From assembly GCA_002478955.1 (NCBI GenBank), contig DLKK01000040.1, forward strand, positions 1 to 5,190: a DNA stretch of 5,190 nt, written 5' to 3'. Below the pieces are notes generated by a model, which saw nothing but the letters and a program-made list of their open reading frames with translations, searched no databases and was not told the DNA's origin. This DNA is from Treponema sp. UBA7590 (GTDB taxonomy: Bacteria; Spirochaetota; Spirochaetia; Treponematales; Treponemataceae). Numbering within the stretch: position 1 is the stretch's first letter; each line of letters opens with the position of its first letter. Below, piece after piece: positions 1-5,014 of the stretch. Position numbers and translations under genes: made by a program.

Positions 1-1251
1 CATATCATCGAGAGGTTCATCGCCAATGTAAACTTCTATAAGATGCTTCATTGTGTTGATGATGTCTTCCTTTGTAAGAGTTACATCTTCAACTGGCTCT
101 TTATAGTCAAATTTTTTATTAAGCTTGTAGCGTCCAACACGTCCCAAGTCGTAGCGGCGGACACTAAAGAACATAGTTGTAAGGTCGCGTTCTGCAGCCT
201 CAACAGTAATCGGCTCGCCCGGCATCAATACAGCGTAAACTTTTGAAAGGCACTCTTCCTTTGTAGGCTCATCCGCTGTAGAAGAACCTTCCTTGGAGAA
301 TACAATTTCTTCACGCTCAAAGCAGTTCACAATCATTTCGCTGTCCAAAGAGGGATTTTTTTCCTCTTTGTCGTCAGGGCGTTTTTTCATGTTGAACTTT
401 ATTACATTTATTTCCTTGATTCCGTTTGCAACAAGGTCATCAATATCATGCGGATGAAGCTTGTCTCCTGCTCGGAACAACTTTTTTTCTTCACCGGTTT
501 CTTCATCTTTTATGATTACTGGTTTTCCAAGAACTCTTCCTGAAAGCTCGTCACGTTTTTCTGCATCTGAAGGAATTTTTACATCTTCCGTAACATAGAA
601 GCAATTTATAATTTCTTCACGTGTCGAATATCCAAGCGCGCGGAGAAAAATTGTTCCCAAGATTTTTTTCTTGCGGTCAATTTTTGCGTAAATAAGTTCT
701 TTTTTCTGGTCGATTTCAAATTCAAGCCAAGAACCACGGTAAGGAATAATACGGCTTCCATAAACATCTTTGTCATGTGTAAAAATAACACCAGGCGAAC
801 GATGAATCTGAGAAACAACAACGCGTTCCGCACCGTTAATAATGAATGTACCACGATCTGTCATGAGCGGAATATCGCCCATATAAATATCCTTCTGGAT
901 AATATGACCGTCATTCAAGAAAACAAGGTCAATTCTTGCTTTCAAAGGAACAGAATAAGTCGCTCCTTTCTGTTTACATTCAAGTTCTGAAAATTTAATG
1001 TTAGCGTAGTCGAGCTCATAGTATTCGAACTCAAGAGACATGTCACCATTTGGACTTTCAATCGGGAATGTAGTGTTAAAAGCTTCCTGCAACCCCTGAT
1101 TAAGCAATGGTTCCCCTTTCTTCAGCCGTTCTGCCTGAAGAAAACTTTCATAAGAAGAAGTCTGAATGGCAATAAGATTAGGAATATCGATAAAACTTTT
1201 AATATCCTTACCAATATACTGCCGATTGATTGTTCGTGTCTTTGCGAACAT
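1..1251 (-). CDS. rpoB: DNA-directed RNA polymerase subunit beta, N-terminal part (truncated by window edge)
   Basis: Beta subunit of the core RNA polymerase, which forms half of the active-site cleft. The frame is open for 417 codons and leaves the window at position 1 without a stop. This is roughly the first third of a protein that is usually about 1150-1350 residues. Hallmarks, counted from the ATG at 1251: the block GDIPLMTDRGTFIINGAERV (125-144), RSPGV (151-155, at the edge of the rifampicin pocket), PYRGSWLEF (170-178), MPGEP (343-347), and RYDLGRVGRYKLNKKF ending near residue 380. The main rifampicin cluster, fork loop and catalytic lobes lie beyond the window. Three in-frame ATGs exist (1263, 1254, 1251). 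I chose 1251 because a G5 tract at 1257-1261 sits 5 nt before it and can pair with CCUCC through one G-U. The product then begins MFAKTRTINRQYIG. It follows rplL across a gap with a terminator-like hairpin. Confidence 0.97.
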   Translation of the reverse strand, partial: MFAKTRTINRQYIGKDIKSFIDIPNLIAIQTSSYESFLQAERLKKGEPLLNQGLQEAFNTTFPIESPNGDMSLEFEYYELDYANIKFSELECKQKGATYSVPLKARIDLVFLNDGHIIQKDIYMGDIPLMTDRGTFIINGAERVVVSQIHRSPGVIFTHDKDVYGSRIIPYRGSWLEFEIDQKKELIYAKIDRKKKILGTIFLRALGYSTREEIINCFYVTEDVKIPSDAEKRDELSGRVLGKPVIIKDEETGEEKKLFRAGDKLHPHDIDDLVANGIKEINVIKFNMKKRPDDKEEKNPSLDSEMIVNCFEREEIVFSKEGSSTADEPTKEECLSKVYAVLMPGEPITVEAAERDLTTMFFSVRRYDLGRVGRYKLNKKFDYKEPVEDVTLTKEDIINTMKHLIEVYIGDEPLDDM

Positions 1252-1263
1252 CATTGCCCCCAT

Positions 1264-1392
1264 AATTTTAAGTTCAGTTAGAAACTGCTACATGCTAGAA
1301 ACTCTGCACAGCACAGAAACAACTGATTTTCGCCTTGGGTAAAGGCAATTTATTTTAATTTTAAAAGATCTAAATAATATTTTTAAATGCGC
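1264..1392 (-). other. rpoB leader with small hairpins, no clear promoter
   Basis: This is the AT-rich 5' leader of rpoB, downstream of the rplL hairpin. On the minus strand it can form a 7-bp hairpin at 1330-1348 (GCCTT/AAGGC core, loop TACCC, one G-U) and a 5-bp hairpin CAGTT-TCT-AACTG at 1275-1287, about 20 nt before the rpoB starts. The octamer AGTTTCTA occurs twice (1279-1286 and 1296-1303). I looked for a sigma70 promoter that would transcribe rpoB independently and saw no convincing -35/-10 pair; TATTAT-like AT-rich hexamers occur without a good partner. The leader may take part in processing or attenuation between rplL and rpoB, but that is inference. Confidence 0.4.
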
Positions 1393-1429
1393 AAAAAGGG
1401 ATGTCTAAAAAAAACATTAGACACCCCTT
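1393..1429 (-). terminator. Intrinsic terminator/attenuator between rplL and rpoB
   Basis: On the minus strand, arm AAGGGGTGTCTAA (1417-1429) pairs with TTAGACATCCCTT (1396-1408). This gives a 13-bp stem with a single G-U wobble and an 8-nt T-rich loop, followed at once by a short run of T (1393-1397). It starts 30 nt after the rplL stop. This is the layout of a rho-independent terminator. Because rpoB follows with no clear promoter of its own, partial readthrough is likely. The same position in E. coli carries a known attenuator that lowers rpoBC relative to the ribosomal-protein genes. Confidence 0.8.
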
Positions 1430-1459
1430 CTGATGTATCAAGCTATTTTAGAAAATAAC

Positions 1460-1840
1460 TTATTTCTTAGAAGCCTTACCACCGGCTTCTTCGATCTTCT
1501 TGATCATTTCATCAGCATCAGCCTTGCTTACACCTTCCTTAAGAGTTTTTGGTGCGCCTTCAACAAGAGCTTTAGCTTCGCCAAGTCCAAGACCAGTAAT
1601 TTCACGAACAACTTTGATAACTGGAATCTTTTTAGCTGCATCGAATGAATCCAAAGATACAGTAAATTCAGTCTGTTCTTCTGCTGCTGCACCACCAGCT
1701 GCTGCTCCAGGAGCTGCTGCTACTGCTACTGCTGCTGTTACACCGAATTTTTCTTCCATTGCTTTTACGAGTTCTGAACATTCAAGAACTGTCATTCCAG
1801 AAATTGCATCAAGAATCTGATCTGTTGTTAATGCTGCCAT
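1460..1840 (-). CDS. rplL: 50S ribosomal protein L7/L12
   Basis: Stalk protein present in several copies per ribosome; dimers hang on L10 and recruit and stimulate translation GTPases. The 126 residues match the usual length. The N-terminal dimerisation domain (about 1-33) contains MTVLECSELVKAMEEKFGV. An Ala/Gly/Pro-rich hinge spans about 35-54. The C-terminal factor-binding domain (about 58-126) carries KIPVIKVVREITGLGLGEAK, with the conserved VIK lysine, the VR arginine and the EAK lysine. The residue matching E. coli Lys81 is Gly88 here. Cys21 in the dimerisation domain is uncommon in this family. The start is fixed by a GAGGAAG ribosome-binding site (1846-1852) 5 nt upstream. It lies 160 nt after rplJ, a long gap for this pair, and is followed by a terminator hairpin. 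Confidence 0.98.
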   Translation of the reverse strand: MAALTTDQILDAISGMTVLECSELVKAMEEKFGVTAAVAVAAAPGAAAGGAAAEEQTEFTVSLDSFDAAKKIPVIKVVREITGLGLGEAKALVEGAPKTLKEGVSKADADEMIKKIEEAGGKASKK

Positions 1841-1874
1841 ATTGTCTTCCTCACAAATATGTTTTTAATATATT

Positions 1875-1981
1875 CAACCCTAAGGTTGTGCAGTAGCCAT
1901 CCATACGAATGTTTCTGCATCTTAATCACGGACAGTCGACAGCTATGAAGCCTGACCGTGTATAGATTCATAAGAATCCAT
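1875..1981 (-). promoter_or_regulatory. Structured rplJ-rplL spacer RNA (tandem hairpins)
   Basis: The spacer before rplL folds on paper into a chain of hairpins on the minus strand. At 1962-1981 there is an 8-bp stem with loop TTAT and one G-U. At 1927-1960, CACGG/CCGTG is followed by a T-T mismatch and CAG/CTG around a 16-nt loop. At 1889-1919 a 5-bp TGCAG/CTGCA stem closes a 21-nt loop. At 1875-1888 there is a perfect CAACC-TTAG-GGTTG hairpin. The last ends about 22 nt before the rplL ribosome-binding site. Possible roles are RNase processing, mRNA stabilisation or translational control that raises L12 over L10. I do not recognise a named RNA family, and the function is inference. Confidence 0.45.
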
Positions 1982-1985
1982 CCTG

Positions 1986-2002
1986 AAAAAAGCCGGGCTT
2001 TT
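1986..2002 (-). terminator. Short weak terminator-like hairpin overlapping the rplJ stop
   Basis: Minus-strand AAAAGC-CCG-GCTTTT (1988-2002) forms a 6-bp stem with a 3-nt loop and runs into two more T residues. Its 5' arm overlaps the rplJ stop codon. Only two G-C pairs support it, so it is at best a weak pause or attenuator, or a 3'-end stabiliser after processing. Chance is a real alternative. Confidence 0.3.
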
Positions 2003-2516
2003 AGTTTGCGCCTTCCGCTTCTTTCTTTTCTGCGTATGCTTTGATTGTTGCCGCCAACTGACGAGCAGGTCCGTTGATTGCAGACATAAGCATTGCAATA
2101 AGTTCTTTCTTTCCAGGAACTTTTGAGAATGCTTCAATCTTTTCAGCATCGTAAACTTCTTTTTCTACACAAGCACCTTTTACAGAAAGAACTGGTGTAT
2201 CTTTTGCAAAATCAAAAAGTGTTTTTGCAACTACGTTTGCATCCTCGTTAGCCATTGCAACAACTGTAGGACCTTTAAGAAGATCAGCCACATTGTTGAT
2301 GTCCATTTCTTCAAATGCAATGCGAGCGAAATTATTTTTTACAACTTTAAGAACTGCATTCTGCTCACGAAGCTTTTTGCGAAGATTTGTAATCTGTTCA
2401 ACAGTCATTCCACGATAATCCGCAAAAATAAAACTGTTATAATCAGCAAATACTTTCTTTGCTTCTTCAATAGCTGCTGTTTTAGCAGACTGAACTTTAT
2501 GTGCTAACATTGCCAT
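2001..2516 (-). CDS. rplJ: 50S ribosomal protein L10
   Basis: Base of the L7/L12 stalk: it binds 23S rRNA next to L11 and carries the L12 dimers on its C-terminal helix. The 171 residues are normal for the family. Visible blocks are FADYRGMTVEQITNLRKKLR (31-50), VLKVVKNNFARIA (55-67) and KGPTVVAM (81-88). A C-terminal helix, about 150-166 (PARQLAATIKAYAEKK), is the L12-binding segment. The ATG at 2516 is preferred because AGGTG, overlapping the end of rplA, lies 7 nt before it; a second ATG two codons in (2510) would be too far. The gap to the rplA stop is 2 nt, so translation is probably coupled and there is no room for an L10-type leader directly upstream. Confidence 0.98.
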   Translation of the reverse strand: MAMLAHKVQSAKTAAIEEAKKVFADYNSFIFADYRGMTVEQITNLRKKLREQNAVLKVVKNNFARIAFEEMDINNVADLLKGPTVVAMANEDANVVAKTLFDFAKDTPVLSVKGACVEKEVYDAEKIEAFSKVPGKKELIAMLMSAINGPARQLAATIKAYAEKKEAEGAN

Positions 2517-2518
2517 AA

Positions 2519-3199
2519 TTATTCACCTACCTTCATGTCAACCCAAACGCCTGGGCCCATAGTTGAACTGAGGGATACAGATGTAATGAAGTTCTGAACA
2601 ACTCCGTTCGGAGCTTTTTTAGCAACTTCAGACAAAAGTACATTAACATTTTCTGCAACTTTAGCCGGTTCCATAGAAAGTTTACCTACAGCAATATGGA
2701 TAACTCCACCCTTGTCTGCACGGTATTCTGTACGACCCTTTTTAAGTTCGCTGATTGCAGCAACTACATCGTTTGTTACAGTTCCAGTTTTCGGGTTAGG
2801 CATAAGACCTTTGCGACCCAATACCATACCAAGACGACCTACATCTTTCATCATATCAGGAGTAGCAACAGCAACATCAAAGTCAAGCCAGCCACCCTTT
2901 ACTTTTTCAATGTATTCATCTGAACCTGCATAAGCTGCGCCAGCCTTAAGAGCTTCGTCAACCTTGTCTCCCTTACAGAAAACAAGAACACGCTTTTCAC
3001 CCTTAAACTGATTAGGGAATACAAGTGTATCACGTACTGATGTAGATTTATCCATCTTAAGGTTTACATGAACTTCAACAGTCTCATCAAAGTTTGCAAC
3101 CTTCATGTCTTTTACCATCTGACAAGCAGCAGCAACATCGTATTTTTTTGTAAGATCGTATTTTGCGGCAGATGCGCGATATTTCTTTCCGTGTTTCAT
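2519..3199 (-). CDS. rplA: 50S ribosomal protein L1
   Basis: Protein of the mobile L1 stalk, which helps release deacylated tRNA from the E site. In E. coli it is also the translational repressor of the rplK-rplA mRNA. The 226 residues fit the family (about 225-235). The signature is unmistakable: GRLGMVLGRKGLMPNPKTG (121-139), then GTVTNDV, then ADKGGVIHIAVGK (161-173) and GPGVWVD near the C-terminus. The segment usually reading LPHGTGK is replaced by FPNQFKGEK (61-69). The start is set by GGAG inside the last codons of rplK, 7 nt before the ATG. Only 1 nt separates it from the rplK stop, which points to translational coupling, so an L1-responsive element upstream of rplK could control both genes. 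Confidence 0.98.
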   Translation of the reverse strand: MKHGKKYRASAAKYDLTKKYDVAAACQMVKDMKVANFDETVEVHVNLKMDKSTSVRDTLVFPNQFKGEKRVLVFCKGDKVDEALKAGAAYAGSDEYIEKVKGGWLDFDVAVATPDMMKDVGRLGMVLGRKGLMPNPKTGTVTNDVVAAISELKKGRTEYRADKGGVIHIAVGKLSMEPAKVAENVNVLLSEVAKKAPNGVVQNFITSVSLSSTMGPGVWVDMKVGE

Positions 3200-3200
3200 A

Positions 3201-3632
3201 TTACTGCTCCACCTCTACGCCCATACTGCGTGCAGTACCAGCGATGATTTTTTTAGCTGCTTCGAGATCGTTTGCGTTTACATCTGGAAGCTTCTGCTTT
3301 GCAATTTCTTCAAGGTCTTTCTTTGAAAGAGTTCCAACTTTATTAAGAAGTGGATTTCCAGAACCTTTCTGAATTTTAAGAGCTTTCTTAATAAGAACTG
3401 CTGCTGGAGGAGTCTTAAGAATGAAAGTGAATGTTTTGTCCGCATAGGCAGTAAGAACTACAGGAATAATAAGTCCTTTTTCCATAGTCTTAGTTCTGTC
3501 GTTGAATTCCTGGACAAACTTTGGTGCAGAAACACCATGAGGTCCAAGAGCTGGACCAATCGGAGGAGCCGGAGTAGCTGCGCCAGCTGGGCACTGCAAT
3601 TTAATTACGGCTGTTACCTTCTTTGTTGCCAT
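3201..3632 (-). CDS. rplK: 50S ribosomal protein L11
   Basis: L11 binds the GTPase-associated region of 23S rRNA together with L10. In many bacteria it is needed for RelA to sense uncharged tRNA, and it forms part of the thiostrepton site. The 143 residues are typical (about 141-145). The N-terminal domain contains the Pro-rich block GAATPAPPIGPALGPHGV (17-34) with the antibiotic-contact prolines. The rRNA-binding C-terminal domain starts near 75 (TPPAAVLIKKA) and ends with the usual GTARSMGVEVE. The stretch PHGVSAPKFVQ replaces the common QHGVNIMxFCK, which may be lineage-specific. An AGGAG ribosome-binding site lies 7 nt before the ATG. It heads the rplKAJL block, preceded by a 130-nt leader with a terminator and an L1-operator-like hairpin. 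Confidence 0.98.
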   Translation of the reverse strand: MATKKVTAVIKLQCPAGAATPAPPIGPALGPHGVSAPKFVQEFNDRTKTMEKGLIIPVVLTAYADKTFTFILKTPPAAVLIKKALKIQKGSGNPLLNKVGTLSKKDLEEIAKQKLPDVNANDLEAAKKIIAGTARSMGVEVEQ

Positions 3633-3679
3633 TTTGATTCTCCTAAATTGGTGTGAGCTGTGATTAAACTAGCTCTAAC

Positions 3680-3710
3680 GAAATACCTTTGTCCAACGGA
3701 CGTGTATTTC
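3680..3710 (-). promoter_or_regulatory. Candidate L1 operator hairpin in the rplK leader
   Basis: The minus-strand RNA folds as GAAATAC (3704-3710) paired with GTATTTC (3680-3686), then an asymmetric internal loop with AC on the 5' side and AAAG on the 3' side, then GTCC/GGAC closed by loop GTT. Two helices joined by an asymmetric loop with a longer purine-rich 3' strand is the general shape of L1-binding sites in rRNA and in L1-regulated mRNAs. The place is also right: directly upstream of rplK-rplA. It sits only 4 nt after the T-run of the nusG terminator. Identity as an L1 site is inference from shape and position. Confidence 0.5.
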
Positions 3711-3714
3711 TCCC

Positions 3715-3752
3715 AAAAACAGGTAATGTCTGCATTGGCATGCAGACACCTG
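3715..3752 (-). terminator. Intrinsic terminator after nusG
   Basis: On the minus strand CAGGT (3748-3752) pairs with ACCTG (3720-3724), and GTCTGCAT (3740-3747) with ATGCAGAC (3728-3735). The loop is GCCA, there is a 3-nt bulge (ATT) on the 3' arm, and TTTTT follows (3715-3719). It starts 10 nt after the nusG stop. It is the strongest rho-independent terminator in the window and separates tRNA-rpmG-secE-nusG from rplKAJL. I found no convincing rplK promoter downstream of it, so partial readthrough may supply rplK. Confidence 0.88.
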
Positions 3753-3762
3753 AAATTTTGTT

Positions 3763-4323
3763 CTAATTAACTCGTTCCACCTGAAGCATATTTACTTCAA
3801 CTGGAGTTGCACGACCAAAAATCTGTACATTCACGCGCAACTTTTCTTTTTCATCGCTGACTTCTTCAATATTTCCCTGGAATGAAGCAAAAGGTCCATC
3901 TGTGATTTTTACAATATCACCAACAGCAAAATTCTGCTGAATACGAACACTTTTCTCTGATTTTATTACACCTATTTTCTGAAGAAGATTTTTTGCTTCC
4001 GCTGTAGAAATCGGGCGTGGTCTTACATTTGCATCTGTTCCAACAAAACCCATAATTCCCTGAACTTTTCTGAGCTTTGAACAAGTATCTTTCCAGCCCA
4101 TTTCAGGAAGATCCAGTTCTATCATAAGATAGCCAGGCATAAAATTAACATGCTTTGCCTTTTTCTTGCCATCTTTTATTTCTATCACTTCTTCAACTGG
4201 AACTTTTACATCTGTTACAACTGCTGAATCAAGCTCTTTTTTTTCAAGAAGAGTTCTTACAATCCGTTCAATCTTTGCTTCATGTCCGACAAAAACCTGA
4301 AGCATATACCAACTTCTAGACAT
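3763..4323 (-). CDS. nusG: Transcription elongation/termination factor NusG
   Basis: NusG binds across the RNA polymerase cleft and modulates pausing, Rho-dependent termination and coupling to the ribosome through S10. The 186 residues match a standard bacterial NusG. The N-terminal NGN domain (about 4-112) begins SWYMLQVFVGHEAKIER and contains FMPGYLMIEL (61-70), the usual FPGYxx core. After a linker, the KOW domain (about 133-186) shows VGDIVKITDGPFASFQGNIEEV and ends with the typical IFGRATPVEVNMLQVE. The start at 4323 is supported by the family N-terminus. The ribosome-binding site is poor: AGGG overlaps the secE stop and lies 11 nt from the ATG, which suggests translational coupling to secE, 13 nt upstream. 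A strong terminator follows. Confidence 0.98.
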   Translation of the reverse strand: MSRSWYMLQVFVGHEAKIERIVRTLLEKKELDSAVVTDVKVPVEEVIEIKDGKKKAKHVNFMPGYLMIELDLPEMGWKDTCSKLRKVQGIMGFVGTDANVRPRPISTAEAKNLLQKIGVIKSEKSVRIQQNFAVGDIVKITDGPFASFQGNIEEVSDEKEKLRVNVQIFGRATPVEVNMLQVERVN

Positions 4324-4336
4324 CTTTTGTTTTACC

Positions 4337-4519
4337 CTATTTCATTATTGCGCGGAATGCTTCTGTAAAAGCAAAATCCAACAAACCGAGGATAACAGCA
4401 ACAACAATCGTGGAGATAATTACAACCTTGATTGATGAAACAACATCGTCACGTGATGGCCAAACAACCTTTTTCAATTCTGCTTTGCTTTCACGGAAAA
4501 ACTGACCGATTTTTGACAT
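4337..4519 (-). CDS. secE: Preprotein translocase subunit SecE
   Basis: Essential small subunit of the SecYEG protein-conducting channel in the inner membrane; it clamps SecY. The product is 60 residues, the short single-span form found in most bacteria outside the enterics. An amphipathic N-terminal segment carries the conserved ESKAELKKVVWPSRDDVV (10-27), followed by one transmembrane helix, about 31-50. The frame stays open upstream into the tRNA-Trp gene, but that extension is not real. The ATG at 4519 has a near-perfect GGAGGA ribosome-binding site 3-4 nt upstream, and the protein there starts as the family does. It lies 26 nt after the tRNA-Trp gene and 13 nt before nusG, its usual operon partner. 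Confidence 0.96.
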   Translation of the reverse strand: MSKIGQFFRESKAELKKVVWPSRDDVVSSIKVVIISTIVVAVILGLLDFAFTEAFRAIMK

Positions 4520-4545
4520 AATTCCTCCAACATTGTAGTAAAAAA

Positions 4546-4618
4546 CAGGGCAGGCAGGATTTGAACCCACGACAGGCGGTTTTGGAGACCGCTGCTCTAC
4601 CAGCTGAACTACTGCCCT
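4546..4618 (-). tRNA. trnW: tRNA-Trp (anticodon CCA)
   Basis: A 73-nt cloverleaf on the minus strand. The acceptor AGGGCAG pairs perfectly with CTGCCCT. The D-arm GTTC/GAGC encloses AGCTGGTA. The anticodon stem GCGGT/ACCGC holds loop CTCCAAA, with anticodon CCA for UGG. The T-arm GTGGG/CCTGC (two G-U pairs) carries the loop TTCAAAT. The discriminator is G, as expected for bacterial Trp tRNA. No 3' CCA is encoded: T6 follows directly (4540-4545), so CCA must be added after cleavage. It lies between rpmG and secE on the same strand and must be cut out of a shared transcript. Confidence 0.97.
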
Positions 4619-4622
4619 ATAT

Positions 4623-4648
4623 AAAAACTGCCCGAGCAAACAGACAGT
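4623..4648 (-). terminator. Weak terminator-like hairpin between rpmG and tRNA-Trp
   Basis: Minus-strand ACTGTC (4643-4648) pairs with GGCAGT (4627-4632) through six pairs including one G-U, with a 10-nt loop, followed by TTTTT (4623-4627, sharing one T with the stem). It begins 24 nt after the rpmG stop and ends 5 nt before the tRNA-Trp 5' end. It may be a weak attenuator or a processing signal, and chance is possible. Confidence 0.35.
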
Positions 4649-4672
4649 CAATATACAAAATCAATTCAAAGC

Positions 4673-4849
4673 TTATTTAGCTTTTGTTTCTTTGTGCAAA
4701 GTGTGCTTGCGATCAAATGGACAATACTTTTTCAATTCGAGTTTGCCAGTGATATTTTTACGGTTCTTGTAAGTTGTATAGTTCTTACGTTTACATTCTG
4801 AACACTGCAAAGCGATAATCTCAACTGCACCCTTCTTCTTGCTACCCAT
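4673..4849 (-). CDS. rpmG: 50S ribosomal protein L33
   Basis: Small large-subunit protein near the E site. This 58-residue protein starts MGSKKKGAVEIIALQCSECK and continues YTTYKNRKNITGKLELKKYC, a clear L33 pattern; it ends with HTLHKETKAK. A zinc-ribbon form normally has two CxxC pairs. Here the first is intact (Cys16, Cys19) but the second reads C-P-F-D (Cys43, Asp46), so one ligand is Asp or zinc binding is altered. The ATG at 4849 follows an AGGAG site by 7 nt. It sits between two tRNA genes, 50 nt after tRNA-Thr and 54 nt before tRNA-Trp, an arrangement common upstream of secE-nusG. Confidence 0.96.
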   Translation of the reverse strand: MGSKKKGAVEIIALQCSECKRKNYTTYKNRKNITGKLELKKYCPFDRKHTLHKETKAK

Positions 4850-4899
4850 ATCTATACTCCTAAATAAATTTTAAATTCGTTTGAATTATGAAGAACTTT

Positions 4900-4972
4900 A
4901 GCCCCCGTGCGGATTCGAACCGCAGACCTCAGCCTTACCATGGCTGCGCTCTACCGGCTGAGCTACAAGGGC
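4900..4972 (-). tRNA. trnT: tRNA-Thr (anticodon GGT)
   Basis: A 73-nt cloverleaf on the minus strand. The acceptor GCCCTTG pairs with CGGGGGC through two G-U pairs. The D-arm GCTC/GAGC encloses AGCCGGTA. The anticodon stem CAGCC/GGCTG holds loop ATGGTAA, with anticodon GGT reading ACC and ACU. The T-arm TGCGG/CCGCA has the loop TTCGAAT. The discriminator is T and no CCA is encoded. It is the first gene after the promoter, about 36 nt downstream of the predicted start site, so it heads the whole transcript. Confidence 0.97.
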
Positions 4973-5014
4973 GTTCAGGCGCACCTTTTTAGTCTTCAAA
5001 ATATGCGTTCTATT

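Noticed and set aside
606..990. Open frames on both strands within the rpoB region (minus 606-854, plus 775-990)
   Set aside because: They lie wholly inside the rpoB reading frame region in other frames and have no features of their own.
1500..1820. A 106-codon plus-strand open frame opposite rplL, rich in Ser/Ala/Pro
   Set aside because: It is the antisense shadow of the Ala-rich rplL gene; no ribosome-binding site and no protein-like family features.
1853..1895. Possible rplL promoter with TATATT as -10
   Set aside because: No acceptable -35 at 16-18 bp; the region is simply AT-rich with small inverted repeats.
1943..1981. A 12-codon open frame (MDSYESIHGQAS) in the rplJ-rplL spacer, a possible leader peptide
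   Set aside because: It has no usable ribosome-binding site, the sequence is dominated by hairpin arms, and there is no run of one amino acid as in attenuator peptides.
2696..2933. Plus-strand open frames opposite rplA
   Set aside because: Antisense shadows of a strongly conserved L1 gene, without ribosome-binding sites.
3640..3703. Possible rplK promoter (TGGACA as -35 with TAGTTT or TTTAAT as -10)
   Set aside because: TAGTTT matches only three consensus bases, and TTTAAT is 21 bp away, too far; the TGGACA bases are better explained as part of the L1-like hairpin.
4520..4651. In-frame upstream extension of secE giving a 104-residue protein
   Set aside because: The extra 44 residues are translated tRNA-Trp sequence; the ATG at 4519 has an excellent GGAGGA site and the normal SecE N-terminus.
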